From Consotaella salsifontis (lineage in GTDB: Bacteria; Pseudomonadota; Alphaproteobacteria; Rhizobiales; Rhizobiaceae), in assembly GCF_900167365.1 (NCBI RefSeq), contig NZ_FUXL01000002.1, positions 310,001 through 374,000 on the forward strand: DNA of 64,000 nucleotides. Reading direction: 5' to 3'. The translations under genes and the position numbers were made by a program. Shown here one piece after another: positions 14,741 to 25,238 of this stretch. The number at the start of each line of letters is the position of its first letter. The stretch's first letter is position 1. The notes beneath the pieces were generated by a model. It had not been told where the DNA came from. It did not search any database and was given only the letters and a program-made list of their open reading frames with translations.

Positions 14741-16522
14741 ATGCCCGCGTTTCTCCACGACTATTCGGCCGTCATCGGCCTTGCGATCGTCGCTCTGGTC
14801 TTCCTCGCCTTCGCGCTGGAGCTTTATCCGCCAGAGGTGACGGCGACCGCGGGCGCCGTGGCCTTTCTCGCTCTCGGCTTTCTCAGCAACGATCAATTCA
14901 CGGAGGTCTTCTCCAACAGCGCGCCCATCACCATCGGCGCCATGTTCGTCCTGTCGGGCGCGCTCATAAGAACAGGCACGCTCGAAGCCGCAGCGACGAA
15001 AGTCGTATCCAGTGCGGAGAAGCATCCGCACTGGACGCTGGGCCTCATGGCCGCCGGCGTTCTCGTCGCCTCGACGTTCATGAACAACACGCCCGTCGTG
15101 GTCGTCTTCATCCCGATCGTCATCGAGCTCGCCAGAAAGCTCGACATGGCGCCGTCGCGTCTTCTCATGCCGCTGTCCTTCCTGACCATTCTCGGCGGCA
15201 CGTGCTCGCTCATCGGGACCTCAACCAACCTTCTGGTCGACGGTGTGGCGCGGGACAAAGGGCTAGATCCCTTCTCGATCTTCGAGATCACGCCCATAGG
15301 CATCGCCGCAGCCGCAACCGGCGTGATCTATCTCGGGCTGGTGGGCCGCTTCTTTCTTCCCGAGCGGCAGAACGCATCGGACCTCCTGGGTGCGACCAAT
15401 CCCAACACCTACCTGACGGAGGTCACGGTCGCGGAGGGCGCGCCTTCCATAGGGCGCCGTCTGGAAGAGATCACCGAGCTCTCGACACGCGGCATCCGGC
15501 TCATCGCGGTCAAACGCGGCACCGGAACCATCCGCTCCAATCTCGGCCTTCTGGAGCTGCAGAAGGCCGACCGTCTGGTCATCGTTGGTACGCCTGAAGA
15601 GATCCTCACCCTCAACGACAGCGAGTACTACCGCGTCGCCCGCGTCTCCAAGCGAGCGAAGGACGACGCGCGGGTCATCGTCGAAGCCACGGTCGCCCCC
15701 TTCAGACGAGGCATCGGACGGCGCATCTCCGATCTTCTCGAAATCTCCGGCTCCGGCGTCGCGGTTCTTGGCGTCGCCCGCTATCGCCACGTGCCCGGCC
15801 CGTCGCTCGCCGAAACCCGCCTGCGGCCTGCCGACCGTCTCCTGCTGGAGGGGCGCCCGGATGCCATCGCGCGGATCGCAGAGGCCAACGACCTCATCGG
15901 CGTCGACGTGACCAAGGCGCGTTCCTTCCGCCGCTCCAAGGCGCCGCTCGCCATCGGCGCGCTCCTCGGCGTCGTAATCCTGGCAGCGATGAACATCGCC
16001 GATATCCAGATGCTGGCGTTCCTGGCCATCGCGGCGCTGCTGCTGGTGCGGGTGCTCGATGCCGACGAAGCTTGGCGATCAATCCGCGGCGACATCCTGA
16101 TCCTGATCTTCGCGATGCTGGCCATCGGCAAGGGCATGGAAAACACCGGGGCTGTCGAGATGTTGGTCACGGCCATCGAGCCCATCGTGCGCCACGCGCC
16201 GCCCTTCGTCACCCTCATCCTGATCTACGCGGTCGCCTCCGTCCTGACCGAGATCGTGACCAACAACGCCGTCGCCGTGGTCATGACGCCGCTGGTGATC
16301 AGTCTGTCTGGCGTGCTCGGAATAGAGCCGCGCGCCCTGGTGGTGGCGGTGATGTTCGGTGCATCGGCGTCCTTCGCAACGCCCATCGGCTACCAGACCA
16401 ACACGCTGGTCTATGCGGCGGGGAACTACCAGTTCCTCGACTTCACCAAGGTCGGCCTGCCGATGAATATTCTGGTCGGCTTGGTGAGCTGCATCGCCAT
16501 CAGCTTCTATTACGGCCTGTAA
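14741..16522 (+). CDS. SLC13/DASS-type permease with two RCK_C (TrkA-C) domains
   Basis: 593 residues from ATG 14741 (TTG 14735 is an alternative; no clear SD). Hydrophobic helices form two halves, about 1-190 and 395-590. The signature NNTPVVVVFIPIV and the SNxSTNLLVD-like GTSTNLLVDG lie in the first half, and TEIVTNNAVAVVMTPL with the ATPIGYQTNTLVY motif in the second; these are the twin oxyanion-binding hairpins of the family. Between the halves are two TrkA-C/RCK_C domains (about 210-380), which usually sense a ligand. The likely substrate is sulfate, a dicarboxylate or another anion with Na+; sequence does not decide. It is convergent with ppdK. Confidence 0.88.
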   Translation: MPAFLHDYSAVIGLAIVALVFLAFALELYPPEVTATAGAVAFLALGFLSNDQFTEVFSNSAPITIGAMFVLSGALIRTGTLEAAATKVVSSAEKHPHWTLGLMAAGVLVASTFMNNTPVVVVFIPIVIELARKLDMAPSRLLMPLSFLTILGGTCSLIGTSTNLLVDGVARDKGLDPFSIFEITPIGIAAAATGVIYLGLVGRFFLPERQNASDLLGATNPNTYLTEVTVAEGAPSIGRRLEEITELSTRGIRLIAVKRGTGTIRSNLGLLELQKADRLVIVGTPEEILTLNDSEYYRVARVSKRAKDDARVIVEATVAPFRRGIGRRISDLLEISGSGVAVLGVARYRHVPGPSLAETRLRPADRLLLEGRPDAIARIAEANDLIGVDVTKARSFRRSKAPLAIGALLGVVILAAMNIADIQMLAFLAIAALLLVRVLDADEAWRSIRGDILILIFAMLAIGKGMENTGAVEMLVTAIEPIVRHAPPFVTLILIYAVASVLTEIVTNNAVAVVMTPLVISLSGVLGIEPRALVVAVMFGASASFATPIGYQTNTLVYAAGNYQFLDFTKVGLPMNILVGLVSCIAISFYYGL

Positions 16523-16568
16523 GATTCCAACGACCCGAGAGCGAAACGCGACTTCGGGGCGTCATACT

Positions 16569-19238
16569 CTATCCGCGCGGGCGCGGGCGGCTCTGCGCCA
16601 GTCGGGCGGCGCGGATCGCCGACTGTGCGGCGGCAAGGCGAGCGATCGGTACGCGAAAGGGAGAGCACGACACATAGTCGATGCCGACCCGCTCGAAGAA
16701 ATCGATGGAGGCAGGATCGCCGCCCTGCTCGCCGCACACGCCCATGGCAATCGAAGGTCGGGTCCGGCGCGCCTTTTCGACCGCAAGAGCGATCAGCTCG
16801 CCGACCCCCTCAACATCCACGGATTGGAAGGGATCACGCCCAAGAATTCCCTGACGCTCGTAGGTGGCAAGAAAGTTGGCCGAGTCGTCGCGCGAGATGC
16901 CGAAAACCGTCTGGGTCAGATCGTTGGTGCCGACCGACATGAAGTCTGCGGCCTCAGCCAGGGTATCCGCCTGAACGGCGGCGCGCGGAAGCTCGATCAT
17001 GGTGCCGACCAGATAATCGACCTTCCAGCCGCGCTCGGCCATGACGGTGGCGGCGACCTGATCGATGCGCTTCCTGACGAAGTCGACCTCCTTGCGCAGG
17101 CTAACCAGCGGCAGCAGGATCTCTGGGACCACGGCCGCCCCGGCCCGCGCACCCGCCTCGATCGCGGCTTCGAAGATCGCACGGGCCTGCGTTTCGACGA
17201 TCTCGGGATAGGAGATGGCAAGCCGGACGCCGCGATGACCCAGCATGGGGTTCATCTCCTTCAGCGCGATAATGCGCTGACAGAGGACGGCGCGATCGAT
17301 CCCGAGCTGGCGCGCCGTGTCCTCGATCTCGCCCTCGCCCTTGGGCAGGAACTCGTGCAGGGGCGGATCGAGAAGGCGGATCGTGACCGGCTGGCCAGCC
17401 ATGATCTCGAAAAGCTCCACGAAGTCCGAACGCTGCATCGGGAGGAGCCGATCGAGCGCCGCGCGGCGGCCCGCCTCGTCGGTGGCGAGGATCATCTCCC
17501 GCATGACCTGGATGCGGTTGCCGTCAAAGAACATGTGCTCTGTTCGGCAAAGGCCGATGCCCTCGGCGCCGAAGGCCCGCGCGGCGCGCGCCTCGCTCGG
17601 CGTCTCGGCGTTGGTCCTGACGCGCATCCGGCGCGCGGCGTCGGCGAAATCCATGAGGCTGGCAAAGTCGCCGCTGAGGCCGGGCGGGCGCAGGCTCGCT
17701 CGCCCCTGGATGATCTCGCCCGTCGACCCGTCTATGGTGATCCAATCACCCTCCCTCAGGACGCGCTCGGAAGCATAGAGCGCGCCCTCGGCGCGATTGA
17801 TCCGCAGCCAGCCGGCGCCGGTGACGCAGGGCTTGCCGATACCCCGCGCCACCACTGCGGCGTGACTGGTGGTGCCGCCACGGATCGTCACGACGCCGTC
17901 GGCGACATGCATCCCGTGAATGTCCTCCGGGAAGGTTTCCGTGCGCACGAGGATCACCGGCCGCCCCTCTGCGGCGTATGCCTGGGCGGCCTCGGCCGAA
18001 AACACGATCTCGCCAGTCGCCGCGCCGGGCGCGGCGGGCATGCCCTTGCCGAGCGGCAGGAGATCGTCCGTGTGCTCGATCGTCGGATGAAGGAGCTGTT
18101 CCAGCGAGGCGGGATCGATCCGAAGAACGGCCTCCTCCTCGTCGATGAGCCCCTCCCCCACCAACCGGACGGCCACACGCACGGCTTCCGGCGCCGTCCT
18201 CTTGGCGACGCCTGATTGCAGAAGGACGAGCTCGCTGTCCCCTACCATGAACGTCACTTCGACAGCGTCGCCGACGTGAGCTTCCAGGCGCCTGACATGA
18301 TCGGCGAGGGCCTCGATATCGCCGGGGAAGAGCGAGCGCTGGTCGGGATGAGCAAGCGCTCTCAGATCAAGCACCTTGCCGTCGCCACCAATCTGCGACC
18401 GATCCCGTGCGCCGGGGGTGAATTCGCCCGTGAGGCGGGGCTGGCCGGTGGACAGGTCGCGGGAGATGGCCCGCCCCGTCCCGGACTTCTCGTCGCGCTC
18501 GTTGAAGACCATGGCATGAACGGTGACGGCAACGCCCGCATTCTCGGGGATGCCGTGAGCGAGGCGAAAGGTGCGGGCCACGGGGCGGCGCCATGTCGCG
18601 AAGCAGGCCTCGATAGCGCGGTAGAGCTGTTCCAGGGGAGTCTGAGGCAACGCCTCGCCTACCTCATCCTCGACGAAGGCGAGATAGCGCGCGATCAGCG
18701 AGCGCCATTCCTCCAGGGTGCGCGGCTCGTCGCCGGTCCAGTTGCGGAGCTGCCGTTCGTCGTCGGCGATCTCCTCGAAATCTGCGGGATCAACATTGTA
18801 GACGAGCGCCGAGAAGGCTTCGATGAAGCGCCCATAGCTGCGAAAGGCAAAAGAGAGATCGCCCAACTCGGCCGCGACCCGCTCGACCGTTCGGTCGTTG
18901 AGCCCCAGGTCGAGGACTGTCTCAGCCAGACCCGGCATCGGCACGCGGGCGCTGGTGCGGATGGCCAGAAGCAACGGACAGTCGCCGTCGAACTGTCGCC
19001 CCGTCACCTCTTCCAGCCATTTGATGGCGGCACTGATCTCCGCTCGCACCTCCGCCGGCATGTCAGACTGGGCAGACACCTGACGCCAGGCGGAAGTCGA
19101 AACGGTGAAGCCCGGCGGCACGGGAAGATCCAGTGCCGCCAGAAGGGCCAGATTGGCGCCCTTCAGGCCCAGCGCCTCGGCGGCATCGGCCGTCCGATCC
19201 GCAGCACCGCGCCTGAAGGTGAAGATCCGCTTGGTCAT
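16569..19238 (-). CDS. ppdK: Pyruvate, phosphate dikinase
   Basis: 889 residues, the usual size. The N-terminal ATP-grasp part begins with TRxFTF-like KRIFTFRRG and LKGANLALLAALDLPVPPGF. The phosphohistidine domain has GGTTSHAAVVARGIGKPCVTG (catalytic His in TSHAA). The C-terminal TIM barrel carries GICGEQGG-like VCGEQGGDP and YVSCSPFRVPIARLAAAQ, with the catalytic Cys in CGE. It interconverts pyruvate + ATP + Pi and PEP + AMP + PPi in the cytoplasm, serving gluconeogenesis. It is separated from dsbA by 101 bp. The N-terminal 280 residues look shorter in motifs than in some orthologues but no frame break is visible. Confidence 0.95.
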   Translation of the reverse strand: MTKRIFTFRRGAADRTADAAEALGLKGANLALLAALDLPVPPGFTVSTSAWRQVSAQSDMPAEVRAEISAAIKWLEEVTGRQFDGDCPLLLAIRTSARVPMPGLAETVLDLGLNDRTVERVAAELGDLSFAFRSYGRFIEAFSALVYNVDPADFEEIADDERQLRNWTGDEPRTLEEWRSLIARYLAFVEDEVGEALPQTPLEQLYRAIEACFATWRRPVARTFRLAHGIPENAGVAVTVHAMVFNERDEKSGTGRAISRDLSTGQPRLTGEFTPGARDRSQIGGDGKVLDLRALAHPDQRSLFPGDIEALADHVRRLEAHVGDAVEVTFMVGDSELVLLQSGVAKRTAPEAVRVAVRLVGEGLIDEEEAVLRIDPASLEQLLHPTIEHTDDLLPLGKGMPAAPGAATGEIVFSAEAAQAYAAEGRPVILVRTETFPEDIHGMHVADGVVTIRGGTTSHAAVVARGIGKPCVTGAGWLRINRAEGALYASERVLREGDWITIDGSTGEIIQGRASLRPPGLSGDFASLMDFADAARRMRVRTNAETPSEARAARAFGAEGIGLCRTEHMFFDGNRIQVMREMILATDEAGRRAALDRLLPMQRSDFVELFEIMAGQPVTIRLLDPPLHEFLPKGEGEIEDTARQLGIDRAVLCQRIIALKEMNPMLGHRGVRLAISYPEIVETQARAIFEAAIEAGARAGAAVVPEILLPLVSLRKEVDFVRKRIDQVAATVMAERGWKVDYLVGTMIELPRAAVQADTLAEAADFMSVGTNDLTQTVFGISRDDSANFLATYERQGILGRDPFQSVDVEGVGELIALAVEKARRTRPSIAMGVCGEQGGDPASIDFFERVGIDYVSCSPFRVPIARLAAAQSAIRAARLAQSRPRPRG

Positions 19239-19315
19239 GGCTCGCCCGTCGGGTGGTCCCGCGCCTTCGCAGGAACCTCACCTCTAGAACATCGGGGCGC
19301 AAATCAAAAGCGTTC

Positions 19316-19329
19316 CGCCCGAAAGGGCG
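19316..19329 (-). terminator. Short hairpin after dsbA, possible terminator
   Basis: On the minus strand CGCCC-TTTC-GGGCG is followed, after about six bases, by CTTTTGATTT. It lies 11 bp beyond the dsbA stop. The stem is short and the U-run is displaced, so this is a weak call. Confidence 0.35.
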
Positions 19330-19339
19330 TGGCGCTTCC

Positions 19340-20110
19340 TCAGAGATGGGCGTCGATGATGGCGCTCATCTCATCGGGGGGGAATGCGCCCGGATACATG
19401 TCGCCGTTGACGAAGAAAGTCGGCGTCGCGTTTACACCGAAGGCCTCACCTGCCTTCTGCACCTGCATCACCTTCTGCTGAAGATCCTTGTCGGTGAGGC
19501 AAGCCTTGAAGCTCTCCTGCGTGAAGCCGGCAAGCTTGGCCAATTGCAGCAATGCCTCCGAGGCGTTCTGCGCTGTGGCCCAGGTGTTCTGCTGGTCGAA
19601 CAGCACGTCGGTCATCGCCGTCCGGCGACCATCAGGAGCGCACCGTGCGATCATGAACGCGGCGAGAGAACGCGGGTCGAACGGAAATTCGCGAAGGATG
19701 AACTTCACCTTGCCCGTGTCGACATAGTTCTTCATCACCACCGGCAACGTCTCCTTGTGGAAATCGGCGCAGTGGCTGCAGGTCAGGGAGGCGTATTCGA
19801 CGATGGTGACGGGCGCATCCTCCTTGCCGAGGACGATGTCCGGCAGCGCCTGAGGTGCCATCAGCTTCTCCACGTCGACATGCGACTGAGGCTTCGGCGC
19901 CTCGACGGACGACTTGGTCGGCGACGAATTGGCCGGCGCGGTTTCCGCCTGGGCGACAAGCGGACCAGCGGCGTCATCCGCCGCGGCACTGCCAACCGCC
20001 GCGGGCAATGCGGCAAAGGCGACGCCGCAAAGCAGAAGCGCTCCATGGCGCGTCCATGCAGAAACGGTTGTGCGTCGGTTGTCGGTGGCGCAATCGGGCA
20101 TTGGACTCAT
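19340..20110 (-). CDS. DsbA-family thiol:disulfide oxidoreductase
   Basis: 256 residues from ATG 20110 (GAGGAAGG upstream). The N-terminal hydrophobic segment (RHGALLLCGVAFAALPAAVGSAAA) is a signal or anchor, followed by a low-complexity linker (AETAPANSSPTKSS). The catalytic domain opens with GKEDAPVTIVEYASLTCSHCADFH; CSHC is the redox pair. The helical insert and VNATPTFFVNGDMYPG (cis-Pro) complete the DsbA-like (thioredoxin_4) fold. It oxidises or reduces periplasmic thiols. It is placed beside dciA as in many Rhizobiales, where smc often follows; here ppdK follows instead. Confidence 0.88.
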   Translation of the reverse strand: MSPMPDCATDNRRTTVSAWTRHGALLLCGVAFAALPAAVGSAAADDAAGPLVAQAETAPANSSPTKSSVEAPKPQSHVDVEKLMAPQALPDIVLGKEDAPVTIVEYASLTCSHCADFHKETLPVVMKNYVDTGKVKFILREFPFDPRSLAAFMIARCAPDGRRTAMTDVLFDQQNTWATAQNASEALLQLAKLAGFTQESFKACLTDKDLQQKVMQVQKAGEAFGVNATPTFFVNGDMYPGAFPPDEMSAIIDAHL

Positions 20111-20233
20111 CGGCTCTACACCTTCCTCATTGCCTGCGGCCCTTCGGAACAACGAACAGGCCGAGAATGTCTCCTTTAGATAGAGATCATGGCTTTTCCA
20201 ACCGCGCGCCCGCTCCTGAACCGTCGCGGCCAA

Positions 20234-20734
20234 TCAACTAGGCGTGTGCCGACGCTGCAGTACGCTGGCGCCATAGGCGGCCAGCGCCTCGCGCAATTTC
20301 TCGTCCTCGACGCCGGCCGTCAGCCTGTCGATCTGCTGCCGATCCGCCGGCTTGAGGTCGCGAAGCACAGGCTTGCGGCTTGGCTTTGCTCTTCGCACCG
20401 GCCGCTGAACGATCTTGATGCGGTCTACCGCGCCATAGCCAAAGAGCGCGTTGACCCGAGCGATCATCTCGCGGGTCTGATGCTGGAGAAGAAGCGCCGC
20501 CGGCCCCTCGCACGCAACGACCAGAGTGGCCGGGCGGAAAGGATCGTCCGCGTCGCGCCGGGGTGGCCAAAGGAGGCGCTCCGGCCGCGTCGTCTCGGCG
20601 AGCCGGCTGCCGGCGATATCCGCCCAGGCGGCGGCGAGCGTCGAACTCATCCCGGCCTTGCGCGCGAGAACCGGATCGAGAATGGGGGCGACAAGGTCGC
20701 CGATGAGTTGCGCGCCGCGCTTCGCCTTCTTCAA
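20234..20734 (-). CDS. DciA-like protein (DUF721)
   Basis: 166 residues from TTG 20734, which overlaps the stop of the upstream ligase-like gene as TTGA and has GGAG 6 nt before it. The KH-like DUF721 domain spans about 1-110 (LIGDLVAPILDPVLARKAG, AWADIAG, RPATLVVACEGPAALLLQHQ, EMIARVN). A basic C-terminal tail follows (RRAKPSRKPVLRDL). DciA loads the replicative helicase DnaB in bacteria lacking DnaC. The frame is open far upstream but that part overlaps the ligase gene and is not coding by composition. The translational coupling to a membrane ligase is unexpected. Confidence 0.8.
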   Translation of the reverse strand: MKKAKRGAQLIGDLVAPILDPVLARKAGMSSTLAAAWADIAGSRLAETTRPERLLWPPRRDADDPFRPATLVVACEGPAALLLQHQTREMIARVNALFGYGAVDRIKIVQRPVRRAKPSRKPVLRDLKPADRQQIDRLTAGVEDEKLREALAAYGASVLQRRHTPS

Positions 20735-21981
20735 CGGCTGCTCCGCGCCGCTATGCCACGCTCTTCCCCGGCCGGCACCGACGCCACGATGACGGCGGCC
20801 GTGAAAATCCATACCGCATCGAGGATATCGTGGAAGAACATGATGTTGGTGAGACCGGGTATGAAATAGGCGACAAAAAGCGTCGCGGCGACCGCGAAGC
20901 GTGTTCCCCCCTCGGGCAGGGAGCGCGCCCGCCATGCCGTCCAGGCAGGGGCGAGAACCATGGCGAAAAAGGCGACGATTCCAACAGCCCCGGCGTCCAC
21001 CGCAATGGTCAGCAGGATGTTGTGCAGATGCGTGAAGTGCGCGCTGTCCATGAAGGACGCGTCGAAATAGGGGCGAACCGCATCCCAGAGATGCTGACGG
21101 CCATATCCGAAAACGGGAGCTTCAGAGATGGCGGCCAACGAGGCGCGATACATCTCGGCACGGGCGGAGAACGAGCCGAACTGCGGGGTCCGATCAAAGA
21201 GCTGCGCCAGATCGGACTCGGTCGACATAAGGCGGCCCACCACTTTCGTCGAAACGACATAGCCGATGAGAAGCACGACGATGGAAAAGGCCGCGCCGCG
21301 CCAAAGTCGTTGTCTGCGAGACATCTTCGAGACGACGTGATGCACGGAACGCCATTTGACGATCAGCGGCACCGCGATGACAAATGGCAGCGCCAGCCAC
21401 GAGCCGCGCATGCCGGAGAGGATGACGGCCGAGGCAGCTCCCGTCGCCCCTGTCATTGCAAGCACCGTCATCCATCGCCGCCCAGGCGCATTGACCAGAA
21501 GACAGAGGCTGAGGCCAAGCGTCACGAGGCTCGTCACCGAGAAGGGACCGGGATTTCCCGCGATGCCTTCCATACGTCCGGCAGAGAAAACGAAAGCAGA
21601 AAGAAGCGAGGCCGGCAACAGAAGCGTGCCGCCAACCGCCGCGCCCGTTAGTGCGGCGGGCAGGAGCGCACCGGACGGAGTGAGTCGAAGGCGCGGGATG
21701 AGAAAGAGCGGGATCAGGAACACCAACAGTGGGACGGAAACCTTGGCTCCTCGCGCCCAATCGGGGCGCAGGACCGCCGTCAGGGTCATCACGGCCGCAT
21801 AGAGCAGGAACGAGAAGACGACCGGCCGGTCGGTCCGCTCGAGACGGAAGGGCACGCGCCGGACGACTGCCGAGATCAACGCCCAGGAACCCAACACGCC
21901 GCAAACGATCGACGCGCCTGATCCCCCGACCGCAGTCAGAACGAAGAAGACGAATACAGACAGCCGGTTGCGCGATCCCAT
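20731..21981 (-). CDS. O-antigen ligase/polymerase-like membrane protein
   Basis: 416 residues from ATG 21981 (GAGG nearby but tight); ATG 22080 would extend it by 33 residues and overlap mutY. About ten to twelve hydrophobic helices are visible. The Wzy_C/WaaL core motifs are GMRGSWLALP in one loop and the periplasmic PVFGYGRQHLWDAV followed by FTHLHNILLTIAVDAGAVG, where the H-N-L/H-L-H pattern is typical of O-antigen ligases. It probably joins or polymerises surface glycans in the inner membrane. It sits between mutY (divergent) and dciA, with which it shares a TTGA overlap. Confidence 0.78.
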   Translation of the reverse strand: MGSRNRLSVFVFFVLTAVGGSGASIVCGVLGSWALISAVVRRVPFRLERTDRPVVFSFLLYAAVMTLTAVLRPDWARGAKVSVPLLVFLIPLFLIPRLRLTPSGALLPAALTGAAVGGTLLLPASLLSAFVFSAGRMEGIAGNPGPFSVTSLVTLGLSLCLLVNAPGRRWMTVLAMTGATGAASAVILSGMRGSWLALPFVIAVPLIVKWRSVHHVVSKMSRRQRLWRGAAFSIVVLLIGYVVSTKVVGRLMSTESDLAQLFDRTPQFGSFSARAEMYRASLAAISEAPVFGYGRQHLWDAVRPYFDASFMDSAHFTHLHNILLTIAVDAGAVGIVAFFAMVLAPAWTAWRARSLPEGGTRFAVAATLFVAYFIPGLTNIMFFHDILDAVWIFTAAVIVASVPAGEERGIAARSSR

Positions 21982-22042
21982 AGCCTCGGGGGGCGGATAC
22001 AGAAGCGCGAGGAATGTCTTTCTGAAGCTGGAGGCGTGACGA

Positions 22043-23179
22043 TTGACGGAATTGCCACCTAGTGCTCTCTCACCCACCATGTCGTCTCGATTTCTCCAAG
22101 CCAGCTCTCTCCTTTTGGACTGGTATTCCCGTCATGCCAGAAGCCTGCCCTGGCGAACGCCCCCGTCAGAGCGCGCTGGAGGGCGGAATGCCGATCCTTA
22201 TCGTGTCTGGCTTTCCGAGGTGATGCTGCAACAGACGACGGTGGCCGCCGTCAAGCCTTATTTTTTGCACTTCCTCGATCGCTGGCCGAGCGTCGAGCAG
22301 CTGGCGGACGCCGATCCTCAAGAGGTGATGGCCGCATGGGCGGGCCTCGGATACTACGCGCGGGCAAGAAACATGCTGGCCTGCGCGCGGACTGTGGCTG
22401 CACAGCATCAAGGGCGGTTTCCCGAGGGGGTCAAGGCCCTGCGATGCCTTCCGGGCATCGGCGAGTACACCTCGGCGGCAATCGCCGCCATCGCCTTCGA
22501 TGAACCGGTGGCTGTGGTGGACGGCAATGTCGAGCGCGTCGTGTCTCGGCTTTATGCCATCGAGACGCCCCTGCCCGCCGCCAAACCGCGCATTCGGGAC
22601 CTTGTCCAGGAGATGACACCGAGCGAAAGGCCCGGCGATTTTGCGCAGGCCATGATGGACCTTGGCGCGACCATCTGCACACCCAAGCGCCCGGCTTGCG
22701 CCATCTGCCCGCTCTCGGCGCCCTGCCTCGCCCGCGCGGAGGGACGCCAGGAGTTCTTTCCCGTCAAGGCACCGAAGCGGGCGAAGCCACAGCGGCGCGG
22801 CGCCGCCTTCGTGGCGATGCGGCAAGGCGACGGCGCGATATGGCTGCGCCGTCGGCCGGAAAGCGGAATGCTCGGCGGGATGGTGGAGCCGCCGACCACG
22901 GCCTGGAGCGTCAAGGCAGACGGCGCCATCGGCGCGGAATCGGCTCCGTTTGCCGCCGGTTGGGAGCTTGCCGGCACGGCGAGTCATGGGTTCACCCATT
23001 TCGATCTGACCCTTGATGTTTGGCGCGCGGTCGCGCCAGCCGATCCGCAGAGCGACGGATGGTGGGCAACTCCCGAGCGGCTCGATGAGGAAGGGCTGCC
23101 GACGGTGATGAAAAAGGTGGTCGCCGTCGCGCTGCCGGGCATCATCTTCCGGCGCCGCCCTGGCCGGGCAGCCCCCTGA
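22043..23179 (+). CDS. mutY: A/G-specific adenine glycosylase
   Basis: 378 residues from TTG 22043, chosen because GGAGG lies 8 nt upstream; ATG 22079 has no SD. The helix-hairpin-helix glycosylase domain includes WLSEVMLQQTTVAAVKPYF (catalytic Glu in SEVMLQQT) and LPGIGEYTSAAIAAIAF, with the Asp at VAVVDGNVERV. The [4Fe-4S] cluster is C-x6-C-x2-C-x5-C: ICTPKRPACAICPLSAPC. The C-terminal NUDIX-like domain (about 245-360) recognises 8-oxoG. It removes A opposite 8-oxoG. Confidence 0.95.
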   Translation: MTELPPSALSPTMSSRFLQASSLLLDWYSRHARSLPWRTPPSERAGGRNADPYRVWLSEVMLQQTTVAAVKPYFLHFLDRWPSVEQLADADPQEVMAAWAGLGYYARARNMLACARTVAAQHQGRFPEGVKALRCLPGIGEYTSAAIAAIAFDEPVAVVDGNVERVVSRLYAIETPLPAAKPRIRDLVQEMTPSERPGDFAQAMMDLGATICTPKRPACAICPLSAPCLARAEGRQEFFPVKAPKRAKPQRRGAAFVAMRQGDGAIWLRRRPESGMLGGMVEPPTTAWSVKADGAIGAESAPFAAGWELAGTASHGFTHFDLTLDVWRAVAPADPQSDGWWATPERLDEEGLPTVMKKVVAVALPGIIFRRRPGRAAP

Positions 23180-23260
23180 ACTACCGTCTCCCGCCAGAAT
23201 CGGCTAAGCCACGAGCGCGTCGCCCTCGGCGAATGCGCCGACCATAAAGGAGCGTGGACG

Positions 23261-23872
23261 ATGATCCGGCATGTGGTGTTCGATATCGGTGGAGTGCTGG
23301 TCCTTTGGGACCCCGAAATCCCGTTCAAGCGCCTGATCGCCGACGACCAGGAGCGCCGCGTCTTCCTGTCCGAGATATGTTCGCCGCTCTGGAACGCGGA
23401 GCAGGATCGCGGCCGTTCCTGGGAAGAAGCCGAGGCGGTCCTCATCGCCGATTATCCCGAAAAGGCGGACCTCATCCGCGCCTACCGCCGCTATTGGATC
23501 GAGATGGTCCCGCATGCCTTCGAGGACACGGTCGCGGTGCTGCGGGAGGTGATCGCGACGGGGCTCGACGTGACGCTTCTCACCAACTGGGCGGCCGACA
23601 CCTTCGCCGAGGCCGAAAAGCTCTTTCCCTTCCTTGGCGAAGCGCGGGGCATCACCGTTTCCGGCCGTATCAAGGCGATCAAGCCAAGCCCGGAGATCTA
23701 CCTGCACCATGCAGAGACCTTCGGCCTCGATCCCGCCGCCACGGTGTTCATCGACGATTCGCCGAAGAACGTGGAGGCGGCCCGAAAGGCCGGCTGGCAG
23801 GCCATCCGCCACGAAAACGCTGCCCAACTCAGGATCGACCTGCGTAAGCTGGGCGTGCCGATCGCCGCCTGA
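23261..23872 (+). CDS. HAD-superfamily hydrolase (dehalogenase-like)
   Basis: 203 residues, ATG 23261 with AAAGGAG 8 nt before. HAD motif I is here DIGGVLV, so the usual DxDGT is DxGGV as in YihX-like phosphatases. Motif II is TLLTNW, motif III lies in KAIKPSPEIY, and motif IV is VFIDDSPKNVEAA. This set is typical of the YihX/epoxide-hydrolase N-terminal HAD group, often glucose-1-phosphate or small sugar phosphate phosphatases. Substrate not determinable. It is convergent with ccrM 12 bp away. Confidence 0.85.
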   Translation: MIRHVVFDIGGVLVLWDPEIPFKRLIADDQERRVFLSEICSPLWNAEQDRGRSWEEAEAVLIADYPEKADLIRAYRRYWIEMVPHAFEDTVAVLREVIATGLDVTLLTNWAADTFAEAEKLFPFLGEARGITVSGRIKAIKPSPEIYLHHAETFGLDPAATVFIDDSPKNVEAARKAGWQAIRHENAAQLRIDLRKLGVPIAA

Positions 23873-23884
23873 TCGCCTTCCTCG

Positions 23885-25207
<1,323 letters not shown>

Positions 25208-25238
25208 TCATCGCGGAAAACTCGGGAGCGCCAAAAAA

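Noticed and set aside
16824-18215. Plus-strand open frame (463 codons) within ppdK
   Set aside because: Antisense shadow; ppdK covers the region with all catalytic motifs.
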